A stretch of 64,000 nt of DNA from Arachis hypogaea (Eukaryota; Streptophyta; Magnoliopsida; Fabales; Fabaceae): positions 40,595,419 through 40,659,418 of the forward strand of contig NC_092042.1 in NCBI RefSeq assembly GCF_003086295.3, read 5' to 3'. This document shows positions 23,121-34,624 of the stretch, piece by piece. Positions within the stretch are counted from its first letter, which is position 1. Each line of letters opens with the position of its first letter. The notes under the pieces are model-generated. The model saw nothing but the letters and a program-made list of their open reading frames with translations. It had not been told where the DNA came from and searched no databases. A program made the position numbers and the translations under genes.

Positions 23121-23251
23121 AAAGAAGAAAGAAAGAAGGGCAATAAGAAGAAAATAGAGGAGATAGAGGGAGATAGAGAGAGGTGGGGTAGGCGGGGATC
23201 CTGTGGGGTCCACAGATCCTGAGGGGACAAGGATTTGTCATCCCTGCTTCA

Positions 23252-23518
23252 ATTAGGCGTGTAAACACCCTTAGTGTGCAATCCTGGCGTTTCACGCCAA
23301 ACTACTGCTTGTTTCTGGCATTAAATACCAGATTTTATTCCTTTCCTGGCATTAAACGCCAAGCTGCAACCTGTTTCTGGCGTTTAACACCAGTTTGTTA
23401 CTTCTTTCTTCTGTTTAATGCCAGTCTGGTACTTCTTTCTGGCGTTTAACGCCCATAATGGTGCTAGACTGGGCGTTAAACGCCCATTCTGCTACCCTTA
23501 CTGGCGTTTAAACGCCAG
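23252..23518. repeat. 31-bp-phased palindrome array, 8 units or more (C)
   Basis: Units start at 23284, 23316, 23346, 23378, 23409, 23439, 23469 and 23501 (steps 30-32), with a weaker unit near 23252. The best is CTGGCGTTTAAACGCCAG at 23501-23518. The spacers carry CTTGTTT or CTTCTTT. It lies between the conserved hairpin and ORF2. Confidence 0.9.
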
Positions 23519-23645
23519 TAAGTTTCTCCTCCAAGGTGTGCTACTTTTAATGCTGTTTTTTATTTTTCTTGAATTTTTGCAATTGTTTTTGTGACTCTAC
23601 ATGATTATCGACCTAAAAAAAAGAAAATAACATAGATAAATAAAA

Positions 23646-23670
23646 TTGGGTTGCCTCCCAATAAGCGCTT
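23646..23670 (-). other. Conserved hairpin after gag-pro in C
   Basis: TTGGGTTGCCTCCCAA followed by TAAGCGCTT. It lies about 40 bp from the end of the protease frame, where D has the end of integrase, and so marks the point at which pol is missing. Confidence 0.65.
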
Positions 23671-23710
23671 CTTTAATGTCAATAGCTTGACAGTGGGCTC
23701 TCATGGAGCC

Positions 23711-24161
23711 TCACAGATGTTCAGAGCATTGTTGGGAGCTCTCGACACCAAACTTAGAGTTTGAATGTGGGGGTTCAACACCAATCTTAGAGTTTGGTTG
23801 TAGCCTTCCAATACCAAACTTAGAGTTTGACTGTAGGGGCTTTGTTTGACTCTGCATTGAGAGAAGATTTTCTTGCTTCCTCTCTATGGTTACAAAGGGA
23901 GATCCTTGAGTTTTAAACACAAGGTAGTCCTCATTCAATTGAAGGATCAACTCTCCTCTGTCCACATCAATCACAGCTTTTGCTGTGGCTAGGAAGGGTC
24001 TTCCAAAGATGATGGATTCATCCTCATCCATCCCAGTGTCTAGGATTATGAAATCATCAGGGATGTAAAGGCCTTTGACCTTTACTAGCATGTCCTCTAC
24101 TTGTCCATAAGCCTTTTTCATGGATTTGTCTGCCATCTCTAATGAGAATGTGGCAGCCTAT
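23711..24161 (-). pseudogene. Protease end and repeat tail of C, left of nested element B
   Basis: This continues the protease interrupted by B: MADKSMKKAYGQVEDMLVKV, then a GRPFLATAKAVIDVDRGEL flap-like segment and a tail of NSKFGV-type repeats ending SSQQCSEHL. CCTAT at 24157-24161 is the left target duplication of B. Together with 31092-31180 it forms one retropepsin domain. Confidence 0.85.
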
Positions 24162-25619
24162 TGAAGAACGGATTTTCTATTGGTAAAGAAATATAAACAT
24201 ATGATCGTGTTGTAAGTATAGCTTCTAAACCAACAGAAAATCCTTTCTTACAAACGTTTGGTTGTCACAAGTAACAAACCCAATAAAATTTATAAACCGA
24301 ATTATTCAAACCTCGGGTCGTCTTCTCAAGGAATTACAGGGAAGTATGAGTGATTATTGGTTATGGAAAATAGAGTTTTTTGGTTTTAAAAGGGTTTGAA
24401 TAAGAGAAAATAGATTGCAGGAATTAATAAATCAATAGCAAAGAAAAACTTTTGGCGAAGTATGAAAACTGGAAGTCCTATCCTAGTTATCCTTATCAAT
24501 GATGATGAGAATTATATTTTTGCTCTCACTCAGTCAACCTCTAACTATGAAGGTAAGTGGCTAAATCATTTTAACACCTAAAGTCCTAGTCATCTCCTGA
24601 GGAAAGACTAGAGTTATAGGAATCTAAATCAATCAGCAAGGATATGAATTATCAATCACGATGAGTTTGACAACTCAAGAGTTACCAATTAATCAACCAA
24701 AGCCAATAGTAAAAAATATAAATTATAAAGAAGGAAAAGCAATCATGAGTCTAAAATACCTCGAATTATAATATTTAAGAAAATCCTAACATGAAAAGTT
24801 CATAAACAAATAAAAGAGAAAAATAACTAAAAAGAACATTGAATTTGAGATGAAGAAGAAATATTCCTAATTCTAATAAAAATCCTAATCCTAATCCTAA
24901 GAGAGAGGAGAGAACCTCTCTCTCTAAAAACTACATCTAAAATTATGAAAATTATGTTGTATCCTCCCTATGATGAATGAATGGATTCTCCCACTTTATA
25001 GCCTCTAATCTATGCTTTCTGGGCTGAAAACCGGGTTAAAAACAACCCAGAAATTGCCCCCAGCATTTTTTGATACATACAGGTCACAGGAAAGTGACGC
25101 GAAAGCATCGTCCATGCGTTTGCGTGGATTGAAATTTTGCAGATGCGACGCGGGCGCGTCATCCACGCGTTCGCGTTGCCAAACTTTGGGGCAGCTATGG
25201 CAAATTATATATCATTGCAAAGCCCCGGATGTTAGCTTTCCAACGCAACTAGAACCATCTCATTTGGACCTCTATAGCTCAAGTTATAACTATTTGAGTG
25301 CGAAGAGGTCAGGCTAGATAGCTTAGGAATTTCTTCAACTTCTTGTATTCCTTCCACTTTTGCATGCTTCCTTTCCATCCTCTGAGCCATTCCTGCCCTT
25401 TAATCTCTGAAAACACTTAACACACATATCACGACATCGAATGGTAATAAGAGAGGATTAATATTAGCAAATTTAAAGCCCAAAGAAGCATGTTTTCAAT
25501 CATAGCACAAAATCTGGAAGGAAAAAGTAAAACATGCGAATAGTATGAATAAGTGGGTAAAGAGTTGATAAAAACCACTCAAATTAGCACAAGATAAACC
25601 ATAAAATAGTGGTTTATCA
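24162..25619 (-). repeat. Left (3') LTR of element B
   Basis: This 1458-bp LTR resembles K and L (GTTGTAAGTATAGCTTCTAA, CCTCGGGTCGTCTTCTCAAG). The TATA box (ctttata, minus) is at 24994-25000. A U3 field of GACGCG/GCGTTTGCG motifs is at 25092-25178, and the shared U3 block GTTAGCTTTCCAACGCAACT is near 25229. Confidence 0.85.
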
Positions 25620-26289
25620 ATCTCCCCACACTTAAACATTATCATTTCCTCATGCTAAGCTCAAGAGAAGCTATAAAGGAGTGAATGGGGGAAAGTAAGA
25701 CTCATGCAATGTAATGTAATGCCATGCAACCTATCTATGTGAATGCAACTACATGCAAAATATTTCTACCTACTTGGTTAAAAGTAAACAAGTTTTCCAA
25801 GATAAATATAATTCAAATTTCACTAATTCAAATCATATAATAAAAGACAAGTAAACTTGTAAGAAGATAGCTCATGAAAGCAGGGAACATAGAATCAAGC
25901 ATTGAACCCTCACTGGTTGTGTATGTGCACTCTAATCTCTCTAGTGTATAGGATAATTCACTCTATTCTTCTCTAATCATGCTTTCTAAACTTTGTTCTT
26001 CATCTAACCAATCAACAAATATTTAGTATACCAATGCAAACATCATGAGGTCTTTTCAAGGTTGTAATGGGACTGAGGTAAAGGTAAGGATGTATATATA
26101 AGGCTAAGTGAGCTAACGAAGTGAATCCTTGATTAGTCTAAGATCTCACTTAATATACATACTTTATATAATTTAAAATGCTTTACCTAGCTTCCCAAAT
26201 TTTTTCCACTTTTGTATTACATGCTCATGTATCAAACTTATTTTTGAATTTTGTCCCATGTGCATAGATTCTTTTTATTTTGCATTCGG

Positions 26290-26291
26290 GG

Positions 26292-26358
<67 letters not shown>
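26290..26358. repeat. AT dinucleotide microsatellite
   Basis: Roughly 34 uninterrupted AT repeats lie inside the 3' non-coding region of element B. Length will be polymorphic and prone to sequencing or assembly error. Confidence 0.95.
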
Positions 26359-26360
<2 letters not shown>

Positions 26361-27527
26361 ATCCCCTTATTTAATTACTTAAAAAATCTTCTCTTTTTTT
26401 TTATCAATGCACATGGTAATTTAATTATTTTGATTTCACATGAGCATGCTTCCCAAATTTTCAAATAACTTATTCAATTTAATTCCCTACTTTTTTTCTA
26501 TCATCCCATGTACCCATAAAATTCCCTACACTTAAATTATACACAATATCTATCTTAAGCTAACCAAGAATTCAACTTGGAATTTTTATTGTTTTTCTGC
26601 TTAAGGCTAGTAATGTGGTTATAAAACAGAAGGGGGTTAAAAGGCTCAAGGGGGCTAACAAGGATGGCATAAAAGGGTAGGCTTATTTGGGATAAGTGAG
26701 CAAAAATAAGTAATGGCCTCAATCATATGCAAGCATGTAAATACACTAAATAATAGACATATAAAATGGAACAAAATATAGGTTACAATCATAGAGAAGG
26801 AAACACACAAGAATAAAAATTTATGGTTAAATAATGTAACCATGTAAATAAGCTCAAAATCTCATAGGTTGTGTGTTCTAGCTTTTAACAATGTTCCAAA
26901 TACAACTTCCAAACAAATTTAACACAAAAGTTTTGATTTAAGTTAGTGAATTTTTTTCAAAAATAGGGTCTTAAAAAGAAACTTATTATTTTTCAACCAA
27001 GTAGTACTTAAATGCAAACAATCAACTACACATGCAATCTATTATGCAATACAACAATGAACAAACAAAGAAAATAGAATATTGGTATTGAGAAGAGAAT
27101 AACTAACCCATGGAGATCGGTATCGACCTCCCCACACTTAAAGATTGCACCGTCCTCGGTGCATGCTAAGATGTACAAATGGACGGGCTGCTCTAACTGA
27201 TGTCTTTCTCTATAGATTGTGCAGATTGACTTGCCTGTCTCCCCATTAAGAAGCTTTTTCTCTCTCTTCGTGGTGGCCATCCTGAAAGAAGAGAAAAAGA
27301 AGGAAAGTAACCCAAAAATAAGGATAAAACCATAAATAAAATATGGGTGTTAATGCCAAATAATAAAGGTCTCAATTACATGGTAGCTACAACATGCAAG
27401 TGGAAAATAGTGGAAGCAAATGGCATATCAATAGTGCAAAAGTTGCAACAATGGGAAAGAGAGTGTTATTTTCTTCCCAACGCACATATGACGCGGACGC
27501 GTTAGCGATGCGGTCGCGTCGCGTGCG

Positions 27528-27529
27528 AT

Positions 27530-27560
<31 letters not shown>

Positions 27561-27564
27561 TTTT
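27528..27564. repeat. TTTA tetranucleotide microsatellite
   Basis: About nine copies of TTTA/ATTT follow a cluster of GCGTC-type motifs inside element B. Confidence 0.9.
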
Positions 27565-27680
27565 GATGCAGTATGCAGAATGCAATACTAATATGTTATG
27601 CAAAATTCCAGGTTCAATCAAAACTCAAAAACAAACAAAATAGACTAGAATTAAAACTGAAAAGGGATGATTATACCATG

Positions 27681-27703
27681 GTGGGTTGTCTCCCATCTAG
27701 CAC
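27681..27703 (-). other. Degenerate conserved hairpin after the B ORF
   Basis: GTGGGTTGTCTCCCATCTAGCAC is the B-family counterpart, with substitutions, of the TTGGGTTGCCTCCCAA motif found after the coding region of C, D, E and N. Confidence 0.45.
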
Positions 27704-27746
27704 TTTTAGTTAAAGTCCTTAAGTTGGACATTTGATGAGCTTCCTG

Positions 27747-29273
27747 TTATGGTGGCTTGTGCTTGTACTGATCCAGGAATCCCCACCAATGTTTGTACTT
27801 CCAATAGCATCCGGGATCCCAAACTTTGCTTTTGCACCCGTCTTCTTGTTGATCAATATTGTTCCATCCGGGTGGCAAGCAGTCTGAATTCTTACTAAAG
27901 CGGCCAAACAACTTCCTAGACCCATTCAGTTGAGCTCTACACCAACCTTTGCGTTTAAACTTAAAGCTTTCAACCATAATGAACCTTGCAGGACAATTCT
28001 TACCACTGACCATCTTCCTCTTACTCTTAATGCCACAAAGAGCTTTATGTTGACCATCCGTCTCTAGTAGCCCATATTCAAGTGGAATTAGAAAGCTAAG
28101 GGATATGAATTTTACCCACTTGAATGTTGTGAAGGATGATGGCAACTTAGGGTGAGGTGTTTCTAATGAACGTGCAAGCTCCACTCCCTTGTGCTTTTCT
28201 TTGACATCTTCCACCTCTTTGCAAGCTTCTTCAATTTCAACCTCTTCCTCTTGGTAGCTTTCTTCTGATTCAATTTCTTCTTCATTGTTCACCAAGGGCA
28301 TGGGAGGTTGTGCTTCTTCTTCTTTAATCTCCATGTCAAGTCCAATGGGAGAGGACTCAAATGTAGATAGGAATTCATTAATGATTGAATCCATCTCTTG
28401 ATATTCCCCTTTAAAGTTTTCAAACATGATATGCCTTGGAGGTTGTACACCCTCCTTAACATTAAATTCAAACTCCTTAAAAGGGGGCTCTGTGACTTGA
28501 GTTTCCCATGGAGGTTCCACATCTCCTAAGTCTTCAACCATTTCTTCCTCTTCAATGGCAGGCGTAGCTTCTTCCAATTGTTCCAATACCAAATCGTGCT
28601 GCTCACTGTCCACTAGAGTCTCTAACTTCTCCTTCCTGCCACGTTCTTCAGTAGATTCTCCACATGAAGTCATAGGGATTCCTTGAATGTCCGAATGTCA
28701 GAAAGGTAATCGATTTATCGCTTGATCCAGTTGGCGAAGGGTTGCATGAAATTTTTTCACTATTTCCTTGAGACGATCCCTTGATTCTTGTTGTGCTCGG
28801 TTATCATAAGTAGGATCATAGTGCTCTTGGATTGATGGATATGGAGATGGTGTATATTGAGGTGGTGGTTCTTGGGAGTAATTGGGGTGGAATTGGGGTG
28901 GTTCTATATATGGTTCATACGGTTCATAGGGTGGTTGGTATGGTGGATATGGGTTAGGGTCATATGGAGGTGAATATCGGAAAGGGGCTTGTGAGCATGG
29001 TGGTCCAAAGTCATGTTGAGGAGGGGGCTCATAGGCATATGGTGATGGTTGTTGATAATCAAAAGAGCGCTTACCATAGCCATTGCCTTGATATGCATCA
29101 CAGAATGGTTGTTGATAGTCCATTGGAGGTGGTTGTTACCATGAGGGTTGATCAAATCCTTGTGGCTCCTCCCATCTTTGATTTTTTCAACCTTGATGCC
29201 TGTTCTCATTGTAATCTCCTCTTCCTGCAACATAATTGTAACCAGACTCATAGCCAAAGAGGTGAGATTTCAT
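27747..29273 (-). pseudogene. Pro/Tyr-rich and acidic ORF of element B, broken
   Basis: One minus-strand frame of about 509 codons starts at 29273 (MKSHLFGYESGYNYVAGRGD). It runs through a Pro/Tyr/Gln-rich part (YQQPSPYAYEPPPQHDFGPP, PPYEPYEPYIEPPQFHPNYS), a helical part (RDRLKEIVKKFHATLRQLDQ), an acidic part (EEEVEIEEACKEVEDVKEKH) and a Trp-rich end (WWGFLDQYKHKPP). In-frame stops are at about 29187, 29139 and 28698-28700; they look like CGA or CAA turned into TGA or TAA. I know of no named domain. By position it replaces gag-pol and may be an RNA-binding or Gag-like protein. Confidence 0.6.
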
Positions 29274-29289
29274 GGAAGTAGGAGAAAAT

Positions 29290-29585
29290 AGAAACAAAAA
29301 CTAACAAAAAGAAAATATTTTGAAAAAGATTTGATTTTTGAAAAAAGATAAGATAAGATTTTGAAAAAGATATGATTTTTGAAAAAAAAAGAAAAGATAT
29401 GATTTTTGAAAAAAAAGATAAGATAAGATTTTGAAAAAGATATGAATTTTTTTTTTGAAAAAGATTTGAATTTTGAAATTTAAAACTAAGATAAGATAAG
29501 ATAAAAAATTTTAAAACAAAAATCTGAAATTATTTTTTTGAAAAATTATTTACAATAACTAATAATAAGGCACACGTTTGCAATT
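29290..29585 (-). other. A-rich leader of element B
   Basis: The plus strand is built of degenerate GAAAAAGATATGATTTTTG-type repeats, so the RNA leader is pyrimidine- and A-rich. No gene is present. Similar leaders lie in A, C and N. Confidence 0.7.
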
Positions 29586-29602
29586 CCCCAGCAACGGCGC
29601 CA
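29586..29602 (-). other. Primer binding site of element B
   Basis: ccccagcaacggcgcca differs from the tRNA-Asp-type site at one base. It is three bases from the LTR edge TGAAGAAC. Confidence 0.85.
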
Positions 29603-29605
29603 TTT

Positions 29606-31086
29606 TGAAGAACTAGATTCTCGCGCGATCTAGAATTTTCACAAATAAATTCCCGTTGTAAGTATAGCTTTTAGATCGACAAGAATCCCTTTCTTACAAA
29701 CGTTTGGTTGTCACAAGTAACAAACCCAATAAAAGTAATTAACCAAAGTATTCAAACCTCGGGTCGTCTTCTCAAGAAATTGCAGGGAAGTGTGATTTAT
29801 TATTGGTTATGGAAAATAGTATTTTTGGGTTTTTGAAAAGGTTTTCAACAAGAGAAATGGATTGCAGGGAATTAATAAATTAATAAGTAATAAAACTCTT
29901 GGCAATGTATGAAAACTGGAAGTCCTATCCTAGTTATCCTTATCAATGGTGATGAGAATTATATTTTTTTTGCTCCCACTAAGTCAACCTCTAACTATGA
30001 AGGTCAGTTAAGTGGACAAATTAATTTAACACCTAAAGTCCTAGTCAACTCCTCAAGGAAAGACTAGAGTTATAAGAATCTAAATTAATCAGCAAAGATA
30101 ACAATTATCAATCACGATGAGTTTGATAACTCAAGAGTTATCAATTAATCAACCAAAGCCAAAAGGGAAAAATCTAAATTATTTATATAATAAATAGAAG
30201 AAAGCAATCATGAGTCTGAAATACCTCAAATTATATTAAATGAAGATATCAATTCTAACATGGACAAGTTCATAAATTAGATAGAAAAAATAGATAAATA
30301 AAAGGGACATTGAACCTGAGATAAAGAAGATGAAAATATTCCTAAATCCTTTAAGAGGAATCCTAATCCTAATTCTAAGAGAGAGGAGAGAGCATCTCTC
30401 TCTAAAAACTACATCTAAATCCTAAAACTATGTATTATGAATGAATGTTGTGTGATGTATCCAATGTATGTTCTCTTGATGAATGGATGGATTCCTCTAT
30501 TTATAGCCCTTTAATCTGTGTTCTTTGGGCTTGGATCTGGACCAAAAAGGGCCCAGAAGTCGCTGGAGCCGACTTCTGTAAATTCTGCAGATCGCGCACG
30601 TCACGCGTCCGCATGGGTCACGCGGTCGCGTCATCTGGAGTGTTACTCTTCCACGCGGTCACGTCAGTCATGCGTCCGTGTTAGTTGTGTTTCGCGAGTC
30701 ACGCGTTCGTGTCATTTATGCGCTCGCGTCGATGCCAATTTACACAAAGCACGCGTTCGCGTCGTCCATGCAGACGCGTCGCTGCCAGTTTCTCCAAAAA
30801 CTCTAATTTGTGCTTTCCTTCTATTTTTGTATGTTTCATTTTTATCCTTTAAGTCATTCATGTCCTATAAAACCTGAAAGTACTCAACACACAAATCACG
30901 GCATCGAATGGTAATAAAGGATAATTAAATTTGATTATTTTAAAGCATAGGAAACATGTTTTCTCATATGTCATATCCTAAGGAAGGAATTGTAAAACCA
31001 TGAAAATTCATATGAATAAGTAGGTGAAGAGTTGATAAAATCATTCAATTTAAGCACAAGATATATCATAAAATAGTGGTTTATCA
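29606..31086 (-). repeat. Right (5') LTR of element B, divergent from the left one
   Basis: This 1481-bp LTR shares the ends and the CCTCGGGTCGTCTTCTCAAG segment with the left LTR. It has a different U5 end (CTAGATTCTCGCGCGATC) and different U3, and lacks the CTTTCCAACGC block. The TATA box (ctatttata, minus) is at 30497-30505. A dense field of CACGCGTC/GCGGTCGCG motifs is at 30594-30782. Confidence 0.82.
30497..30505 (-). promoter_or_regulatory. TATA box of B right LTR
   Basis: ctatttata reads TATAAATAG on the minus strand, about 90 bp downstream of the CACGCGTC field in LTR orientation. Confidence 0.65.
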
Positions 31087-32990
31087 CCTGTACCTCAAAG
31101 ATTCCCAATTTCTCCATTACAGATAGTGGCATCAAGTTTATGCTTGACCCCAGGTCACATAGAGCCTTCTCAAAGGTCATGGTGCCTATGGTACAGGGAA
31201 TTAATAATTTACAAGAATCCTGTTTCTTTTGAGGTAATGTCTACCTAACCAAGTCATTCAGTTCATTGGTGAGCAAGGGGGGTTCATCCACCCAAGTCTC
31301 ATTACCAAATAACATGGCATTCAGCTTCATGATTGCTCCAAGGTACTTAGCAACTTACTCTTCGGTAATATCTTCATCCTCTTCAGAGGAGGAATACTCA
31401 TCAGAGCTCATGAATGGCAGAAGTAGGTTCAATGTAATCTCTATGGTCTCTAGATAAGACTCAGATTCCTTAGGTTCCTCAAATGGGAACCCTTTTTTGT
31501 CCAGAGGATGTCCCATGAGGTCTTTCTCACTAGGATTCACGTCCTCCTCCTTCTCTGTGCATCCGGCCACACTATGTAAGGTTATGGCCTTGCATTCTCT
31601 TTTTGGATTCTCTTCTGTATTGCTTGGGAGAGTACTAGAAGGAGTTTCAGTGACTCTTTTACTCAGCTGGCCTACTTGTGCCTCCAAATTTCTAATGGAG
31701 GACCTTGTTTCATTCATAAAACTTAGAGTGGCCTTAAATAGATTAGAGACTATGTTTGCTAAGCTAGAGGGACTCTGCTCAGAATTCTCTGTCTGTTGCT
31801 GAGAGGATGATGGAAAAGGCTTGCTATTGCTAAACCTGTTTCTTCCACCATTATTAAAGCCTTGTTGAGGCTTTTGTTGATCCTTCCATGAGAAATTTGG
31901 ATGATTTCTCTATGAGGGATTATAGGTGTTTCCATAGGCTTCACCCATGTAATTCACCTATGCCATTGCAGGGTTCTCAGGATCATAAGCTTCTTCTTCA
32001 GAAGATGCTTCTTTAGTACTGTTGGATGCATTTTGCAAACCATTCAAACTCTGAGAAATCATATTGACTTGCTGAGTCAACATTTTATTCTGAGCCAATA
32101 TGGCATTCAGAGCATCAATTTCAAGAACTCCCTTCCTCTGAGGCGTCCCATTACTCACAGGATTCCTTTCAAAAGTGTACATGAATTGGTTATTTGCAAC
32201 CATGTCAATGAGTTCCTAACATGTCAATGAGTTCCTAAGCTTCTGCAAGCGTTTTCTTCAGGTGAATGGATCCACCTGCAGAATGGTCCAATGACATCTT
32301 AGACAATTCAGACAGACCATCATAGAATATATCCAGGATGGTCCATTTTGAAAGCATGTCAGAAGGACACTTTTTGGTCAGTTGTTTGTATCTCTCCCAA
32401 GCTTCAAAGAGGGATTCACCTTCTTTCTGCCTGAAGGTTTGAACATCCACTCTAAGCCTGCTCAGATTTTGAGGAGGAAAGAACTTGGCTAAGAAAGCCG
32501 TGACCAGCTTGTCCCAAGAGTTCAGGCTATCTTTAGGTTGAGAGTCCAACCATGTTCTAACTCTGTCTCTTACAGCAAAAGGGAAAAGCATAAGCTTATA
32601 GACCTCGGGATCAACTCCATTGGTCTTAACAGTATCACAGATCTGCAAGAATTCAGTTAAGAACTGAAAAGGATCTTCTGATGGAAGTCCATGAAACTTG
32701 CAATTCTGTTGCATCAGAGAAACTAATTGAGGCTTTAGTTGAAAGTTGTTTGCTCTAATGGTAGGGATTGAGATGCTTTTTCCATGGAAGTTGAAATTTG
32801 GTGCAGTGAAGTCACCAAGCATCTTCCTTGCATTGTTGTTGGGTTTGGCCATGTCTCCTTCTTTTTTGAGATTCTTTGTAAGGTTTTTTCTGGATTGTTG
32901 TGCTTTATCTTCTCTTAGCTTCTTTTTCAGAGTCCTTTCAGGTTCAGGATCTGCTTCAACAAGGATGTCCTTGTCCTTGCTCCTGCTTAT
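31087..32990 (-). pseudogene. gag-pro: Gag and start of protease of element C
   Basis: The normal start (as in A and N) has decayed from ATG to ATA at 32990-32988; the next Met is at 32852. The Gag core runs with WLDSQPKDSLNSWDKLVTA and KFFPPQNLSRLRVDVQTFRQ to KKCPSDMLSKWTI. Then follow the ILAQNKMLTQQVNMISQSLN helix, the NHPNFSWKDQQKPQQGF segment, an acidic linker and the protease active site ALCDLGSSINLMPLSVM (31180-31130), where B interrupts. A 19-bp duplication at about 32201-32238 shifts the frame. Gag lacks a zinc knuckle. Confidence 0.85.
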
Positions 32991-34599
32991 ATGAAAAAGT
33001 AGAGAACAGAAAATAATAGGGATCCTCTTTACCCAGATATAGAGGTTCCTTTATGTGAGTAGAAGAAGAGAAGAGTAGAAGAAGGAGAAGAGAAAAATTC
33101 GAACACAGAGAGGAAGAGAGGGTTCGAATTTTAAGATGAAGAGAAGTGTTAGTAAATGAATAAATAAATAGAAAGAAATGAGAGAGAGAAGAAAATTCGA
33201 ATTTTAATTAAGAGAAAAGAAAAATATTTTTGTTTTTATTTTAATTATTAGTCAAAATTCGAATTTATAAAAAGATATAAAATTAAAATTTAAAACAATT
33301 ACTTAATTAAAAAGAATTTTTGAAAAAGAGGGGAGTGATTTTCGAAAATTAGATAGAGAAAAGTAGTTAGGTGGTTTTAAAAAAGATAAGAAATAGTACA
33401 ACAAACAAAAACTTAATTAGTTAATCGAAAAATATTTGAAAATCAATTTTGAAAAGATAAGAAGTTAGAAAAGATTTTGAAATTGATTTTGAAAAAGATA
33501 TGATTTGAAAAAGGATATGTTTGAAAAGATATTATTGAAAAGATATGATTGAAATTTATTTTGAAAAAGATTTGAAAAAGAAATTTAGAAAGATTTGATT
33601 TTGAAAGTTAAAGTTAATGACTTGACTAACAAGAAACTAAAAGATATGATTCTAAAATTTAAAGTTTGAATCTTTCTTAACAAGAAAGTAACAAACTTCA
33701 AATTTTTGAATCAATCACATTAATTGTTAGTAAAGTTTTCGAAAATTATGAAATAAAATTAAGAAAAAGATTTTGAAAATCAGTTTTTAAAATTTTTGAA
33801 AATAAAAAAATGAAAAAGATTTGATTTTTGAATAAGATTTTGAAAAGATAGGATTTTTGAAATTGAAATCTTGACTTGACTAACAAGAAACAACTAATTT
33901 TAAAAATTTTTGACTAAGTCAACCCAAAGATTTCAAAATTTATGAGTAATTAAAGGAAAAGATATTTTTTTTATTATTATTTTTGAATTTTTAATGAGGG
34001 GAGAGAAAAAGAAAAGATATCATTTTTGTGTTTTTCTCTTTTTTTTTCAGGAAACAGCAAAATTGACACAAGTCATGAAAAATTAAGATAAAAACACATA
34101 ATGCATGCAAGAACACTTTGAATGTCAAGATGAACACCAAGAATACTTTGAAGATCAAGATGAACATCAAGATTTATTTTTGAAAAATTTTCAACAAAAG
34201 AAAAAACATGCAAGATACTAAACTTAGAGATTTTTCGTGTTTAGACACTAAGAATTCAAAAATGCATATGAAAACCAAGAAAAATGAAAGATCAAACAAA
34301 GAAAATCCTCAAGAACAACTTGAAGATTATGAAGAACACACGCATGAATTTTTCAAAAATTTTTTAGAAAATTAAAAATATGCAATTGACACCAAACTTA
34401 AAATTTGACTCAAGACTCAAACAAGAAACACAAAAATATTTTTGATATTGTGATTTTTTAAATTTTTTGGATTTTTCAAAAATTATTTTTAGAAAAATGA
34501 AAAAGAAGAAAATTTTTGAAAACTATTTGAAAATAGAACAAGAAGAAAATTACCTAATCTAAGCAACAAGATGAACCGTCAGTTGTCCAAACTCGAACA
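32991..34599 (-). other. Leader of element C
   Basis: This is an AT-rich leader made of GAAAAAGATTTGA-type repeats with TTTTCGAAAATT segments and one CACCAAACTTA motif near 34391. A minus-strand AG|GTAATT candidate splice donor is at about 34549-34556. No hairpins of the GACATGGC type are present, unlike A and N. No gene is present. Confidence 0.7.
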
Positions 34600-34618
34600 A
34601 TCCCCGACAACGGCGCCA
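34600..34618 (-). other. Primer binding site of element C
   Basis: atccccgacaacggcgcca has one mismatch to the tRNA-Asp-type site. It is six bases from the LTR edge at 34625. Confidence 0.9.
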
Positions 34619-34624
34619 AAAACT

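Larger units (their letters stand above)
25620..27680 (-). other. 3' non-coding region of element B
   Basis: No gene is supported. A CTCCCCACACTTAAAC tract adjoins the LTR (purine-rich GTGTGGGGAG on the minus strand), with a partly broken hairpin. A second copy of the module (27126-27166) has a perfect GCACCG-AGGA-CGGTGC stem. A dinucleotide AT run (about 26290-26358) and a TTTA run (27528-27564) are present. A GACGCGGACGCGTT-type motif lies near 27490-27525. Confidence 0.7.
24162..31086 (-). mobile_element. Element B: non-autonomous LTR retrotransposon nested in C
   Basis: LTR-like ends TGAAGAAC...GGTTTATCA lie on both sides, with a primer site at 29586-29602 and an interior of about 4 kb with one Pro/Tyr- and Glu-rich ORF and no pol. 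Flanks CCTAT (24157-24161) and CCTGT (31087-31091) fit a 5-bp target duplication with one transition, and the protease reading of C continues across it. The two LTRs differ much more than expected for one insertion (see findings). Confidence 0.8.
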
